From: Caulobacteraceae bacterium
GTDB lineage: Bacteria > Pseudomonadota > Alphaproteobacteria > Caulobacterales > Caulobacteraceae
Direction of reading: 5' to 3'
Assembly: GCA_027489335.1 (NCBI GenBank)
Contig: JAIXZX010000013.1
Location: forward strand, 180,475-244,474
DNA: 64,000 nt
The notes under the pieces: generated by a model
The model's input: the letters and a program-made list of their open reading frames with translations, nothing else
The model's database searches: none
What the model was told of the DNA's origin: nothing
Position numbers and translations under genes: made by a program
Shown here: one piece after another, positions 1 to 8,890 of the stretch
How the letters are laid out: every line of letters starts with the position of its first letter
How positions within the stretch are numbered: position 1 is the stretch's first letter

Positions 1-2
1 TG

Positions 3-797
3 ATCATCGGCATTCCCCTGGCCACGGCCCTCTGCGCCCTGCTGGCCCCGGAGAAGGTGGCGCCGCGCAGCGCGGCCGAGACCTTCGACCTGCGGGAGTA
101 CTGGCAGGCCCTGAAGCGGCCGGAAATGATCCGCCTGATCCTGGCCGACCTCGCCCTGGCGCTGGGCCCCGGCACCACGGCGGCGATCTATGTCTTCTTC
201 TTCCACGACGCCAAGGCGTTCAACTACGCTCAGGTTTCCATCCTGCTGGTGCCCTTCATCGGCGCGGGGCTCCTGGGGGCGCCGGTCTGGGCGAAGCTCG
301 CCCAGCGCTTTGGCAAGCATCAGACCCTGATGGGCGCGACGGTCGCCTATGCGGTGTTTCAGACCATCCTGATGGCCATTCCCAAGGGCCTGTTCCTGCC
401 GACCGCCATCGGCATGTTCGCCGTGGGCTTCACCGCCAGCGCCTTTGTCGTACTGGTCAGGGCCATGGTCGCCGATGTGGGCGACGCCATCCGCCTGGAG
501 CAGGGCAAGGAGCAGACGGGCCTGCTCTACGCCATGGTCACCAGCACGCAGAAGGTGGGAGCCGCCATCTCGGTGGGGATCATCTTCCCGGTGCTGTCGC
601 TGGTGGGCTACAACGCCGCCGACAACGTCACCAACACGCCCACGGCCATCTTCGGCCTGGAGATGTGCTACCTGTTCGCGCCGATCATCTTCGTCCTGAT
701 CGGCGGGGCCTGCTTCATCGGCTACGGCATGAACGCCGAGAAGCATGCGGCCATCCGCGCCGCCCTGGACGCCCGCGATCAGGCCGCCACCGCCTGA
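3..797 (+). CDS. MFS/GPH-type sugar:cation symporter, C-terminal part (gene starts before the window)
   Basis: The reading frame is open to the left edge, so only the last ~264 residues are present. They contain about six hydrophobic segments, matching the second half of a 12-helix transporter. The stretch around MVADVGDAIRLEQGKEQTG, followed by a Gly/Ala-rich helix, resembles the MelB-like glycoside-pentoside-hexuronide symporter family, in which a D-x-x-x-x-x-E-x-x-x-G-K segment lies between helices 10 and 11. This family moves sugars or glycosides across the inner membrane with a cation. The substrate cannot be told from the fragment. It ends 18 bp before the converging mrp gene, with no obvious terminator between them. 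A general MFS assignment is safe; the GPH assignment is likely. Confidence 0.8.
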   Translation: MIGIPLATALCALLAPEKVAPRSAAETFDLREYWQALKRPEMIRLILADLALALGPGTTAAIYVFFFHDAKAFNYAQVSILLVPFIGAGLLGAPVWAKLAQRFGKHQTLMGATVAYAVFQTILMAIPKGLFLPTAIGMFAVGFTASAFVVLVRAMVADVGDAIRLEQGKEQTGLLYAMVTSTQKVGAAISVGIIFPVLSLVGYNAADNVTNTPTAIFGLEMCYLFAPIIFVLIGGACFIGYGMNAEKHAAIRAALDARDQAATA

Positions 798-815
798 CGC
801 CTCACCTTTGACCAT

Positions 816-1964
816 TCAGCCGCGGGCCAGGCCAAGCCTGGTCCGCAGCATTTCCGCGGCCTGCCGAAAGGCCTTGGCCGGGCCGCTGTCGGGCGCCGTG
901 GCCACCAGCGGCCGGCCATCGTCGCAGCCCTGGCGCAGGGCCACATCGATGGGGATCTGAGCCAGGACCGGGGTCTCCAGACGCTCAGCCTCCGCAAGCC
1001 CGCCCCCCTGACCGAAGATCGGGATCGGGGTCCCGGTGGCCGGGTCGGCGAAATAGGCCATGTTCTCGATCAGGCCGAGGATCGGTGTGGCCGTCTTCTG
1101 GAACATGGACGCCGCGCGCCGCGCATCGATCAGCGCGATCTCCTGCGGCGTGGTGACGATGACCACCCCATCGAGCTGCATCTTCTGGATCAGGGTCAGC
1201 TGGATGTCCCCGGTGCCTGGCGGCATGTCCACAACCAGGACGTCCAGCGGCGCCTCCTCCGAGCCCCAGGCCACCTCATGCATCATCTGGCGCACCGCCG
1301 AGGACGCCATCGGTCCGCGCCAGATCATCGGCGCCCCCTCATCGACCATGAAGCCGATGGACATGACCTTGATCCCCCAGGCTTCCAGCGGGATCAGCTT
1401 CTTCTCGGGGTGATATTCAGGATCGCCGTCCGCCCCGAGCATCCGCGGCGCAGATGGGCCATAGACGTCAGAGTCCAGCAGACCGACCCGCAGGCCCAGA
1501 GCCGCCAGGCTGACGGCCAGGCTGACCGAAACCGTGGACTTGCCCACCCCGCCCTTGCCGCTGGCCACCGCGATCACCCGGCGCACATGGGGCGGCCGCA
1601 CGGCGCCCTCGGGCGGCGACGGTGTGGCCTGGGGATCAGCGGCGAGCTTTACTCCCTTGCGCACCCGGGTCACCCCTTCGGCTGGCGGCGGGGGCGGGCC
1701 GTCGCCCGCGATATTGGTCAACACCACCTGGGCGCGCTCGACTCCCGGCGCGCCGCTCAGCACGGCCTCGGCCCGGGCCCGGACCGGTTCATAGAGCTCG
1801 AGCATGCCGGCCGGCGCCTCCATCATGAAGCCGGCTCGGCCGTTGCGCACCGACAGGCCCTGAACCAGGCCCGCGCTGACCAGTCCCTTCCCGCTGCTGG
1901 GGTCCAGCACCTCGTCGAGCAGGGCCAGGAGGGCGTCGCGGTCAGGCAGGCGTGATGTGTTCAT
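816..1964 (-). CDS. mrp: Mrp/ApbC-family P-loop ATPase, iron-sulfur cluster carrier
   Basis: This 382-residue protein belongs to the Mrp/ApbC/NBP35 family, cytosolic ATPases that carry or transfer Fe-S clusters to apoproteins. The N-terminal ~90 residues are a MIP18/DUF59-type domain. A proline-rich linker follows, then the deviant Walker A motif GKGGVGKST near residue 135. Later motifs include DSDVYGPS, VDMPPGTGD and the FGQGGG stretch. The family's CxxC cluster-binding pair, expected after the ENM motif, is absent: the sequence there is ENMAYFADPATG. I believe this loss is common in alphaproteobacterial members. I chose ATG 1964 because the DUF59 homology starts there; the frame is open further upstream but that part looks non-coding. 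It is divergent from hflK across about 160 bp. Confidence 0.92.
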   Translation of the reverse strand: MNTSRLPDRDALLALLDEVLDPSSGKGLVSAGLVQGLSVRNGRAGFMMEAPAGMLELYEPVRARAEAVLSGAPGVERAQVVLTNIAGDGPPPPPAEGVTRVRKGVKLAADPQATPSPPEGAVRPPHVRRVIAVASGKGGVGKSTVSVSLAVSLAALGLRVGLLDSDVYGPSAPRMLGADGDPEYHPEKKLIPLEAWGIKVMSIGFMVDEGAPMIWRGPMASSAVRQMMHEVAWGSEEAPLDVLVVDMPPGTGDIQLTLIQKMQLDGVVIVTTPQEIALIDARRAASMFQKTATPILGLIENMAYFADPATGTPIPIFGQGGGLAEAERLETPVLAQIPIDVALRQGCDDGRPLVATAPDSGPAKAFRQAAEMLRTRLGLARG

Positions 1965-2123
1965 GTCGTCTTCGGCTTGCGTTGGCGGCTTGGCCGTCAC
2001 ATATCCGGCTGCAAGCGCCGGTTTACAAGTCCGCCCCCGCGGACCCAAATCGCGGCCGCGCCGAGATACGCCGATCCACGACGTCCCCGACGACGCGACC
2101 CAGAAAGACGACGCACAAAACGA

Positions 2124-3329
2124 ATGCCCTGGAATGACAACGTAAACCCCGGCCCCTGGGGAACACCGCCACAACAAGGCGGCGGTTCAGGCGGACCGGG
2201 TGGCCCCGGCGGCCCCAAGCGCCCGGGTCTTGGCGGCGGCGGTCCTCGCGGCCCCGGCGGTCCGGGCGGCCCCCGCGGCCCTCAGCCCGACCTCAACCAG
2301 CTGCTGGAGCGCCTGATGGCGCGCCTGCGCAAGTTCTTCAGCGGTCCTGGCGGCGACCAGATCCGTCCTGGCGCCATCGCCGCCGTGGCCGGCGTCGCCT
2401 TCGCGCTGTGGGCCATGTCGGGCCTCTACCTGGTGCAGCCCAACGAACAGGCGGTCGTGACCACTTTCGGCGCCTATTCCCGGTCGGCGGGACCTGGCCT
2501 GAACTACGCCCTGCCCGCCCCTATCGAGCGGGTGGAGAAGGTGCCGGTCACCTCCCTGAACCGCATCGACATCGGCGGCACCTCTGAGGCCGCCAACCCC
2601 GAAGAAAGCCTGATGCTGACCGGTGATGAGAACATCATCGACCTGAAGTTCAGCGTCACCTGGCGCGTGGCCGACGCCTCGCGCTTCATCTTCACCATCC
2701 GCGATCCCGAGGACTCCGTGAAGGCCGTGGCCGAGAGCGCCATGCGCGAGGTCGTCGGTCGTTCGCAGCTGGACTACATCCTGACCCGCGGCCGTGGCCC
2801 GGTGCAGGCCCAGGCCGCAGAACTGATGCAACAGACCCTGGACTCCTGGGGCGCCGGCGTCAGCGTGGTCGAGGTCCAGATCCGCAACGCCGACCCGCCG
2901 GCCGAGGTCATCGCGGCCTTCCGCGACGTGTTCAACGCCAGCCAGGACGCGGAGTCCGCCCGCAACGAGTCCGAAGCCTACTTCAACCGCGTGGTCAATG
3001 AAGCCAAGGGTGACGCCGCGCGCATCACTCAGGCCGGCGAGGCCTATCGCGAGCAGGCCGTTCGGGAGGCTACCGGTGAGGCGTCTCGCTTCGACCAGAT
3101 CTATGCCGAGTATCGCTCGGCTCCGGCGGTGACCCGCGAGCGCCTCTATATCGAGACCATGCAGCGCGTGCTGCAGAACTCGAACAAGGTGATCGTCGAC
3201 TCCAACGGCGCCAGCGCCCCGATCATCCTGCCGCCGGACGTCTTCCGGCCGCGCACCGGCGCTCCGGCCGTCACCGCCACGCCGGCGGAAACCGGCTCTG
3301 CCGCCCCCGGCGCGAGGAGCAGCCAATGA
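2124..3329 (+). CDS. hflK: HflK, SPFH-domain modulator of the FtsH protease
   Basis: A 401-residue inner-membrane protein. Residues ~1-55 are a Gly/Pro-rich, disordered cytoplasmic tail (GGPGGPGG-type repeats) as in HflK of many proteobacteria. One transmembrane helix lies near residues 80-98 and leads into an SPFH/band-7 domain that begins LVQPNEQAVVTTFG. A charged helical region and an Ala/Pro tail end it. HflK forms a large periplasm-facing complex with HflC that encloses and modulates FtsH. The ATG at 2124 (MPWND) fits the start of the family; the frame upstream is open but lacks family sequence. It overlaps hflC by 4 bp (ATGA), so the two are probably translationally coupled. Confidence 0.95.
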   Translation: MPWNDNVNPGPWGTPPQQGGGSGGPGGPGGPKRPGLGGGGPRGPGGPGGPRGPQPDLNQLLERLMARLRKFFSGPGGDQIRPGAIAAVAGVAFALWAMSGLYLVQPNEQAVVTTFGAYSRSAGPGLNYALPAPIERVEKVPVTSLNRIDIGGTSEAANPEESLMLTGDENIIDLKFSVTWRVADASRFIFTIRDPEDSVKAVAESAMREVVGRSQLDYILTRGRGPVQAQAAELMQQTLDSWGAGVSVVEVQIRNADPPAEVIAAFRDVFNASQDAESARNESEAYFNRVVNEAKGDAARITQAGEAYREQAVREATGEASRFDQIYAEYRSAPAVTRERLYIETMQRVLQNSNKVIVDSNGASAPIILPPDVFRPRTGAPAVTATPAETGSAAPGARSSQ

Positions 3330-4222
3330 TGGACCGTCGCTACATCCCCTACGCCATCGCCGCGGTGGTGGCCCTGATCGTCCTGGCCAACACCTTCTTC
3401 GTCGTCGACCAGCGCGAACAGGCCATCGTTGTGCGCCTGGGCGATCCCGTCCGCGTGGTGAACGCCGGCGCAGAAGCCAGTGCCGGCCTGAAGGTCAAGG
3501 TTCCCTTCATGGAGCAGGTGCTGCGCTTCGATAAGCGCAACATCGCGCTCGAGACCGAAGAGGAGGAGGTCATCGCCGCCGACCAGGAGCGCCTGGTGGT
3601 GGACGCCTTCATCCGCTACCGGATCAGCGAGCCGCTGCAGTACTACCGCACCCTGCGCGATGACCGGACCGCCAGCGACCGTATCCAGCGGCTGGTGAAC
3701 TCGTCCCTTCGTCAGGTCCTGGGTTCGGCCACTTCCAGCGACATCATCTCCGGAGCCAGGTCGGGCGTCATGGCCAACACCCTGGCCGATGTCCGCGCCC
3801 GGGCGGCGTCCTCGCGGCTGGGCATCGAGGTGATCGACGTCCGCATCCGTCGCGCCGACCTGCCCCAGGAAAACATGGCGGCCACCTATCGCCGGATGGA
3901 GACGGCCCGCCAGCAGCAGGCCGCTCAGATCCGCGCCGTCGGTGAGCAGCAGAAGCGCGAACGGATCGCCGAGGCCGACAAGGAAGTGACCATCACCCTG
4001 GCCACCGCCCAGGAAACCGCCGACCGCACCCGAGGCGAAGGCGATGCGCAGCGCACGCGCATCTACGCCCAGAGCTTCGGCCGCGACGCGGGCTTCGCCT
4101 CCTTCTACCGCTCGATGCAGGCCTATGAGGCCTCCATCGGCCAGGGGGATGCGACCATGGTGCTTTCGCCCGACAGCGCCTTCTTCCGCTACTTCGAGCG
4201 GGGTCCGGGCGGGGCGCGTTAA
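3326..4222 (+). CDS. hflC: HflC, SPFH-domain partner of HflK
   Basis: A 298-residue protein with an N-terminal membrane anchor (residues ~6-24) followed at once by a band-7/SPFH domain starting VVDQREQAIVVRLGDP, then an Arg/Gln/Glu-rich helical region (ARQQQAAQIRAVGEQQ) and a short C-terminal tail. With HflK it makes the membrane cage that regulates FtsH. Two ATG codons (3326 and 3329) are possible; the first gives the classic ATGA overlap with hflK. In many Caulobacterales hflKC is followed by a DegP-type protease; here a terminator and a converging HAD gene follow instead. Confidence 0.95.
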   Translation: MMDRRYIPYAIAAVVALIVLANTFFVVDQREQAIVVRLGDPVRVVNAGAEASAGLKVKVPFMEQVLRFDKRNIALETEEEEVIAADQERLVVDAFIRYRISEPLQYYRTLRDDRTASDRIQRLVNSSLRQVLGSATSSDIISGARSGVMANTLADVRARAASSRLGIEVIDVRIRRADLPQENMAATYRRMETARQQQAAQIRAVGEQQKRERIAEADKEVTITLATAQETADRTRGEGDAQRTRIYAQSFGRDAGFASFYRSMQAYEASIGQGDATMVLSPDSAFFRYFERGPGGAR

Positions 4223-4248
4223 GCGCCCGTCCCTGTCGAACCGATCAG

Positions 4249-4282
4249 CCCTCGATCCCTAACCGGATCGGGGGCTTTTCAT
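4249..4282 (+). terminator. Intrinsic terminator after hflKC
   Basis: The 10-base arms 4249-4258 and 4265-4274 pair with one mismatch around a 6-base loop and are followed by CTTTTC. This ends the hflKC transcript. The T-run is only on the plus-strand side, so it does not obviously serve the converging HAD gene. Confidence 0.75.
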
Positions 4283-4950
4283 TTGCGGACCATCACTGAC
4301 AACAGGTCACGGACCTCGTGCAGGTCCTGGGCGATGCGGACGCACAGGCCGCGCATCTCGTCATTGGGCTCCAGCATGTCGGGCACCATGATGGTCATCA
4401 TGCCGGCCGCCGCCGCGGCGCGGACGCCGTTGTGGCTGTCTTCCAGGGCGATACAGTCGCGCGGATCCATGCCGAGGGCCGCGGCCGCCTTCAGATAGGG
4501 TTCGGGGTGCGGCTTGCCGTGGGTCACGCTCTCGGCGGTGATGAAGGCGTCGAACCGCGAGAGCAGGCCGGCATGGCCCAGATGGGTCTCCACCGACCGC
4601 ATGCGAGAGGACGTCGCCACCGCCCGCGGCGCGCCGACCGCGTCCAGATGGTCCAGCATCTCGATGACCCCGGCCTTCAGGGCGACGCCGGCCTGGTGCG
4701 CCTCGACGAACCTCGCCCGCACATCGGCGACATAGTCGTCCAGCACGAAGCCTTCGCCGAAGTGCTCAATGAGGAGGCCGTCGCTCTGGGCGTGGGTCAG
4801 GCCCACCATGCTCTGGAACACCGGAAACGGCATGTCCCGGCCCATGGCGACGGCTGCGCCCTGCATGGCCTGGAGCATCAGGCGTTCGGAATCGATCAGC
4901 AGGCCGTCCATGTCGAAGACGACGGCGGAAACGGGACGCGGCAGGGTCAT
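4279..4950 (-). CDS. HAD-superfamily hydrolase, beta-phosphoglucomutase/phosphoglycolate phosphatase-like
   Basis: A 223-residue cytosolic phosphatase of HAD subfamily IA. Motif I is FDMDGLLIDSE, with nucleophile Asp13 and acid/base Asp15. Motif II is in VATSSR, the motif III lysine in THGKPHPEPY, and motif IV in ALEDSHNGVRAA. The helical cap of ~65 residues after motif I is of the C1 type found in beta-phosphoglucomutase, GPH and YcjU-like phosphatases that act on small sugar or nucleotide phosphates. The exact substrate cannot be read from the sequence. It is transcribed towards hflC and lies 48 bp downstream of serB on the same strand, so the two may be cotranscribed. Confidence 0.85.
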   Translation of the reverse strand: MTLPRPVSAVVFDMDGLLIDSERLMLQAMQGAAVAMGRDMPFPVFQSMVGLTHAQSDGLLIEHFGEGFVLDDYVADVRARFVEAHQAGVALKAGVIEMLDHLDAVGAPRAVATSSRMRSVETHLGHAGLLSRFDAFITAESVTHGKPHPEPYLKAAAALGMDPRDCIALEDSHNGVRAAAAAGMMTIMVPDMLEPNDEMRGLCVRIAQDLHEVRDLLSVMVRK

Positions 4951-4998
4951 GGCAGGCTCTTAGCCCAGGCGGCCCCAGGCGTGAAATCAAGGCCTGCT

Positions 4999-5892
4999 TC
5001 AGTCGGTGACAAAGTCCGTCGCGGCATAGCCCTGGAAATACAACAGGGCCGTGAGGTCGGCGTAGTCGACCTTGGCGTGGGCCTGAGCGGCGACCACCGG
5101 CTTGGCCCGGTAGGCGACGCCTAGGCCTGCGGCCTCGATCATGGCCAGGTCATTGGCCCCGTCGCCGACCGCCAGGGTCGCGGTGAGATCCGCGCCGATG
5201 GCGGCGGCCTCTTCCCGCAGGGCCGCAAGCTTGGCCTCGCGGCCAAGGATGGGCGAGCCCACCTCGCCGGCCAGAGCCTCGCCATCCTCGATCAAGGTGT
5301 TGGCCCGCTGAGCATGGAAGCCCGCCGCCTGCGCCACGCGGGTGGTGAAGAAGGTGAAGCCGCCGGAGACCAGCACGCAGCGCGCGCCACCTGCGGCCAT
5401 GGTGCGCACCAGGGTCCGCGCGCCGGGATTGAGGACCACCCGCTCATCATAGGCCCGCTGCAGGTCCGAGAGCGGCAGCCCCTTCAGCATGGCCACGCGC
5501 TCGCGCAGGGCGGCCTCGAAATCCAGCTCGCCGCGCATGGCCCGCTCGGTGATCTCGGAGACCCTGTCCTTGACCCCGGCGAAATCGGCCAGCTCGTCGA
5601 TGCACTCGCAGCCGATAATGGTGGAATCCATGTCGGCGATCAGCAGCCGCTTGCGCCGGCCGGCCCAGGGCTGGACGCAGACGTCCACCGGCAGGTCCGA
5701 CAGGGCGGCCGCCACGGCGTCGCGAACCGGCGCGAGCGCCTCGGCCTCCACCGACAGGTCCACCGCGCCGGGCCCAAGGGGCCGGGGTTCCTTGACGCGG
5801 GCCTGCGCGCCTGCGAGCGCTTGGGTGAGATGGACGGCGGCCGCGGCGACGGCGGCCTCCTGCGGACTGACAAGGGTGAGCGCGATTTCCAT
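4999..5892 (-). CDS. serB: Phosphoserine phosphatase SerB
   Basis: A 297-residue enzyme that performs the last step of L-serine synthesis, hydrolysing phosphoserine. Residues ~1-85 form an ACT-like regulatory region. The HAD catalytic core carries [17 protein letters not shown] (DxDST motif I), [10 protein letters not shown] (motif II) and [25 protein letters not shown] (motifs III-IV), all diagnostic of SerB. The likely start is the ATG at 5892 (MEIAL). A second ATG at 5904 is possible. The start codon shares two bases with the start codon of the divergent miaA, so any promoter for serB lies inside the miaA coding sequence. The HAD gene follows 48 bp downstream. Confidence 0.93.
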   Translation of the reverse strand: MEIALTLVSPQEAAVAAAAVHLTQALAGAQARVKEPRPLGPGAVDLSVEAEALAPVRDAVAAALSDLPVDVCVQPWAGRRKRLLIADMDSTIIGCECIDELADFAGVKDRVSEITERAMRGELDFEAALRERVAMLKGLPLSDLQRAYDERVVLNPGARTLVRTMAAGGARCVLVSGGFTFFTTRVAQAAGFHAQRANTLIEDGEALAGEVGSPILGREAKLAALREEAAAIGADLTATLAVGDGANDLAMIEAAGLGVAYRAKPVVAAQAHAKVDYADLTALLYFQGYAATDFVTD

Positions 5893-6811
5893 GGAGCCCC
5901 GCATCTGGCTGATCGGCGGCCCGACGGCAAGCGGCAAGACCGCGATCTCCCTGCGTCTGGCCCGGGAAATCGACGGGGAGATCGTCAACGCCGACTCCAT
6001 TCAGCTCTATGGGGATCTGGCCATCCTGAGCGCCCGACCAACCCCAGAGGAGGCCGTCCAGGCGCCCCACCACCTGTTCGGCGTGGCTGACGGCGCCGAG
6101 GCCTGGTCGGTGGGCCGCTGGCAACGCGCGGCCCTGCCGATCATCGCGGACATCCGCGCCCGCGGGAAAAGTCCCATCCTGGTCGGCGGAACCGGCCTCT
6201 ATTTCCGCAGCCTGACCCACGGCCTGGCCGCGATCCCCACCGCCGCCCCGGAGACCCGCGCCACAGCGGCGGCCGAGTTCGAAACCCTCGGCGAGATCGC
6301 GTTCCGGGACCGTCTGGCCAAGATCGACCCGGCCGCCGCCGCCCGCATCGCGCCGGGCGACCGCCAGCGGCTGGTCCGCGCCTGGGAGGTCTACCTCACC
6401 GCCGGCCAATCGCTCTCGGCGCTTCAGGCGCAGACGGCGGCGCCCCTCTGCGCCGACGCCTGGCGGGGTGTGGCCATCGATCCGCCTCGCGCGGCGCTCT
6501 ACGCCCGCTGCGACGCCCGACTGGCGGCCATGGTCGAGGCCGGAGCCGCCGATGAGGTCGCCGCCCTGATGGCGCGGGGTCTGGACCCGGAGCTCCCGGT
6601 GATGAAGGCCCTGGGGCTGGCGGAGATCGCAGCCTGGCAGGCGGGCGCGATGAGCCTGGACGCAGCCCTGGCCGCCGCCCAGCAGGCCACCCGCCGCTAC
6701 GCCAAGCGCCAGGCGACCTGGTTCCGCAACCAGACCCCGGACTGGCCGCGGGTCTCGGCGGCCGGGCCAGACGCCCAATGGGGGCAGTTTCTTGCTCTGA
6801 GCGCGCCTTGA
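5891..6811 (+). CDS. miaA: tRNA dimethylallyltransferase MiaA
   Basis: A 306-residue enzyme that transfers a dimethylallyl group to N6 of A37 in tRNAs that read UNN codons. The P-loop [11 protein letters not shown] lies at residues ~7-17. Other family marks are NADSIQLY (substrate Asp/Ser), [10 protein letters not shown], and a C-terminal block MKALGLAEI...[16 protein letters not shown] that contacts tRNA. The length is normal. The ATG at 5891 is the conserved start. A GTG at 5876, five codons upstream, has a better-placed Shine-Dalgarno-like AAGGG and is an alternative. Its promoter must lie within serB. The next feature downstream is the ilvB attenuator leader. Confidence 0.95.
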   Translation: MEPRIWLIGGPTASGKTAISLRLAREIDGEIVNADSIQLYGDLAILSARPTPEEAVQAPHHLFGVADGAEAWSVGRWQRAALPIIADIRARGKSPILVGGTGLYFRSLTHGLAAIPTAAPETRATAAAEFETLGEIAFRDRLAKIDPAAAARIAPGDRQRLVRAWEVYLTAGQSLSALQAQTAAPLCADAWRGVAIDPPRAALYARCDARLAAMVEAGAADEVAALMARGLDPELPVMKALGLAEIAAWQAGAMSLDAALAAAQQATRRYAKRQATWFRNQTPDWPRVSAAGPDAQWGQFLALSAP

Positions 6812-6864
6812 CGCCCTGGCCCGCGCATGCGATGAGCGGGAAACACTCTATCTGGAGAACGCGC

Positions 6865-6900
6865 GTGCGCGTCCGCATCGTACTTAAGTGGCGACCTTAG
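6865..6900 (+). CDS. Leader peptide of the ilvBN attenuator (11 codons)
   Basis: GTG-CGC-GTC-CGC-ATC-GTA-CTT-AAG-TGG-CGA-CCT-TAG encodes MRVRIVLKWRP. Five of its 11 codons are for valine, isoleucine or leucine, and a GGAG sits 7 bases before the GTG. An in-frame ATG at 6832 would give a 22-residue version with the same end. It lies about 40 bases before an intrinsic terminator that itself precedes ilvB. That is the arrangement expected for ribosome-mediated attenuation by charged branched-chain tRNAs. To my knowledge ilvBN of Caulobacter crescentus has been reported to be controlled by attenuation. Function here is inferred. Confidence 0.7.
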   Translation: MRVRIVLKWRP

Positions 6901-6941
6901 ACGGGCCGATTTCGATCGGCGCGAACGAGGTCGCTTGCACC

Positions 6942-6966
6942 AGGCCCCCCAGCGGGCCTTTTTTAT
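6942..6966 (+). terminator. Attenuator terminator upstream of ilvB
   Basis: AGGCCC (6942-6947) pairs with GGGCCT (6954-6959) around a CCCAGC loop, followed by a run of six T. It lies between the leader peptide and ilvB. Upstream, GCCGAT/ATCGGC (6905-6920) makes a perfect hairpin. GGGCC at 6903-6907 could instead pair with GGCCC at 6943-6947 to make an antiterminator. These alternatives suit a leader-controlled switch. Confidence 0.75.
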
Positions 6967-6999
6967 TGCCCTGAAGGCCAGCCTAAGAAGGCCACTGCC

Positions 7000-8802
7000 A
7001 TGACCGCCCACCAGACCATCACCGCCCCCGAAGCCGCCGACACCGAAATGATGAGCGGCGCCGAGATCGTCGTCCGCTCGCTCCTCGACCAGGGCGTAGA
7101 GGTCCTGTTCGGCTATCCGGGCGGGGCGGTGCTGCCGATCTATGACGCGCTGTTCGCCGAGCCGCGGCTGCGTCACATCCTGGTGCGCCACGAACAGGGC
7201 GCGACCCACGCGGCCGAGGGCTATGCCCGCTCCACCGGCAAGCCGGGCGTCGTCCTGGTCACCTCCGGCCCCGGCGCGACCAACGCCGTCACCGGCATTG
7301 TCGATGCCTTGATGGACTCCATTCCGCTGGTGGTCATCACCGGCCAGGTGGCCACCCACCTGATCGGCACCGACGCCTTCCAGGAGTGCGACACGATCGG
7401 CATCACCCGCTCGATCACCAAGCACAACTACCTGGTCAAGAACGTCGACGACCTGCCGCGCATCATGCACGAGGCCTTCCACATCGCCACCTCGGGCCGC
7501 CCCGGCCCCGTGGTCATCGACATTCCCAAGGACGTGCAGTTCGGCAAGGCGGCCTATCAGGGCCCGCAGGCTGTCACCCACGCCCATGACTACCGCCCGC
7601 AGGTCAAGGGCGACGCCGGCCGCATCGCCGAGGCCGTCACCCTGATCGCACAGTCGCGCCGGCCGATCCTCTATACCGGCGGCGGGGTGATCAACGCAGG
7701 CCCCCGGGCGTCGGCCCTGCTGCGGGAGTTCGCCGAACTGACCGGCGCGCCGGTGACCTCGACCCTGATGGGTCTGGGCGCCTTCCCGGCCGCAGACCCC
7801 AAGTGGCTGGGCATGCTGGGCATGCACGGCAGCTTCGAAGCCAACCACGCCATGCACGACTGCGACGTCATGGTGGCGCTGGGCGCCCGCTTCGATGACC
7901 GGGTCACGGGCCGGCTGGACGCGTTTGCGCCCACCTCGCGCAAGATCCACGTGGACATCGACGCCTCGTCCATCGGCAAGAATGTCCGCTGCGACGTGGG
8001 CATCGTCGGCGACGCCGCCAGCGTGCTGGAAGACATGATCGCCGCCTGGAAGGCGATGCGCCTGTCGGTGGACAAGACGGCTCTGGCCGAATGGTGGAAG
8101 CAGATTGATGTCTGGCGGGCGCGGGACTGCTTCGCCTACACGCCGGACTCCAAGCTCATCAAGCCACAGCAGGCGGTCGAGCGGCTGTACCACCACGCCA
8201 AGGACAAGGACGTCTACATCACCACTGAGGTTGGCCAGCACCAGATGTGGGCCGCCCAGTACTTCCGCTTCGAAGACCCCAACCGCTGGATGACCTCGGG
8301 CGGCCTGGGCACCATGGGCTATGGCCTGCCCGCCGCCGTCGGCGTGCAGATCGCCCACCCGGACTCGCTGGTCATCGACATCGCCGGCGACGCCAGCGTC
8401 CAGATGACCATGCAGGAGATGGCCACGGCTATTCAGTACGACCTGCCGATCAAAATCTTCATCCTGAACAACGAATGGATGGGCATGGTCCGCCAGTGGC
8501 AGCAGCTGCTGCATGGCGAGCGCTATTCACACTCCTATTCGGAAAGCCTGCCGGACTTCGTGAAGATGGCCGAGGCCTTCGGCGCGGTGGGCCTGCGGGC
8601 CGAGCATCCAGGCGAGCTGGACGACAAGATCGCCGAGATGATCTCCGTCCGCCGTCCGGTCCTGTTCGACTGCCGGGTGACCAAGGAAGAGAACTGCTTC
8701 CCCATGATCCCGTCGGGCAAGGCGCACAACGAGATGATCCTGGCCCAGGAAGCCCGCGACCTCGGCTCCATCATCGACGACGCCGGCAAGCGGCTGGTGT
8801 GA
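7000..8802 (+). CDS. ilvB: Acetolactate (acetohydroxyacid) synthase, large catalytic subunit
   Basis: A 600-residue thiamine-diphosphate enzyme that condenses pyruvate with pyruvate or 2-oxobutyrate, the first common step of valine, leucine and isoleucine synthesis. The N-terminal domain has FGYPGGAVLP and RHEQGATHAAEGYARSTG, which holds the cofactor-activating glutamate. The central FAD-binding-type domain follows. The C-terminal domain has the diphosphate/Mg motif GDASVQM...NNEWMGMVRQW; GDAS in place of GDGS is usual in alphaproteobacteria as far as I know. Start is ATG 7000. It is preceded by an attenuator and followed 88 bp later by the small subunit gene. Confidence 0.97.
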   Translation: MTAHQTITAPEAADTEMMSGAEIVVRSLLDQGVEVLFGYPGGAVLPIYDALFAEPRLRHILVRHEQGATHAAEGYARSTGKPGVVLVTSGPGATNAVTGIVDALMDSIPLVVITGQVATHLIGTDAFQECDTIGITRSITKHNYLVKNVDDLPRIMHEAFHIATSGRPGPVVIDIPKDVQFGKAAYQGPQAVTHAHDYRPQVKGDAGRIAEAVTLIAQSRRPILYTGGGVINAGPRASALLREFAELTGAPVTSTLMGLGAFPAADPKWLGMLGMHGSFEANHAMHDCDVMVALGARFDDRVTGRLDAFAPTSRKIHVDIDASSIGKNVRCDVGIVGDAASVLEDMIAAWKAMRLSVDKTALAEWWKQIDVWRARDCFAYTPDSKLIKPQQAVERLYHHAKDKDVYITTEVGQHQMWAAQYFRFEDPNRWMTSGGLGTMGYGLPAAVGVQIAHPDSLVIDIAGDASVQMTMQEMATAIQYDLPIKIFILNNEWMGMVRQWQQLLHGERYSHSYSESLPDFVKMAEAFGAVGLRAEHPGELDDKIAEMISVRRPVLFDCRVTKEENCFPMIPSGKAHNEMILAQEARDLGSIIDDAGKRLV

Positions 8803-8890
8803 GGCGGTCCCATGGCGCGTGGCCCGGGGGCGGTTGCCCTCGGCCTGCGCCTGTGACACCTGAACGGCCGAGCCTAGAGAAGAGACCTTG

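Noticed and set aside
2187..3326. A 379-codon minus-strand frame opposite hflK
   Set aside because: Shadow of hflK, whose family identity is certain.
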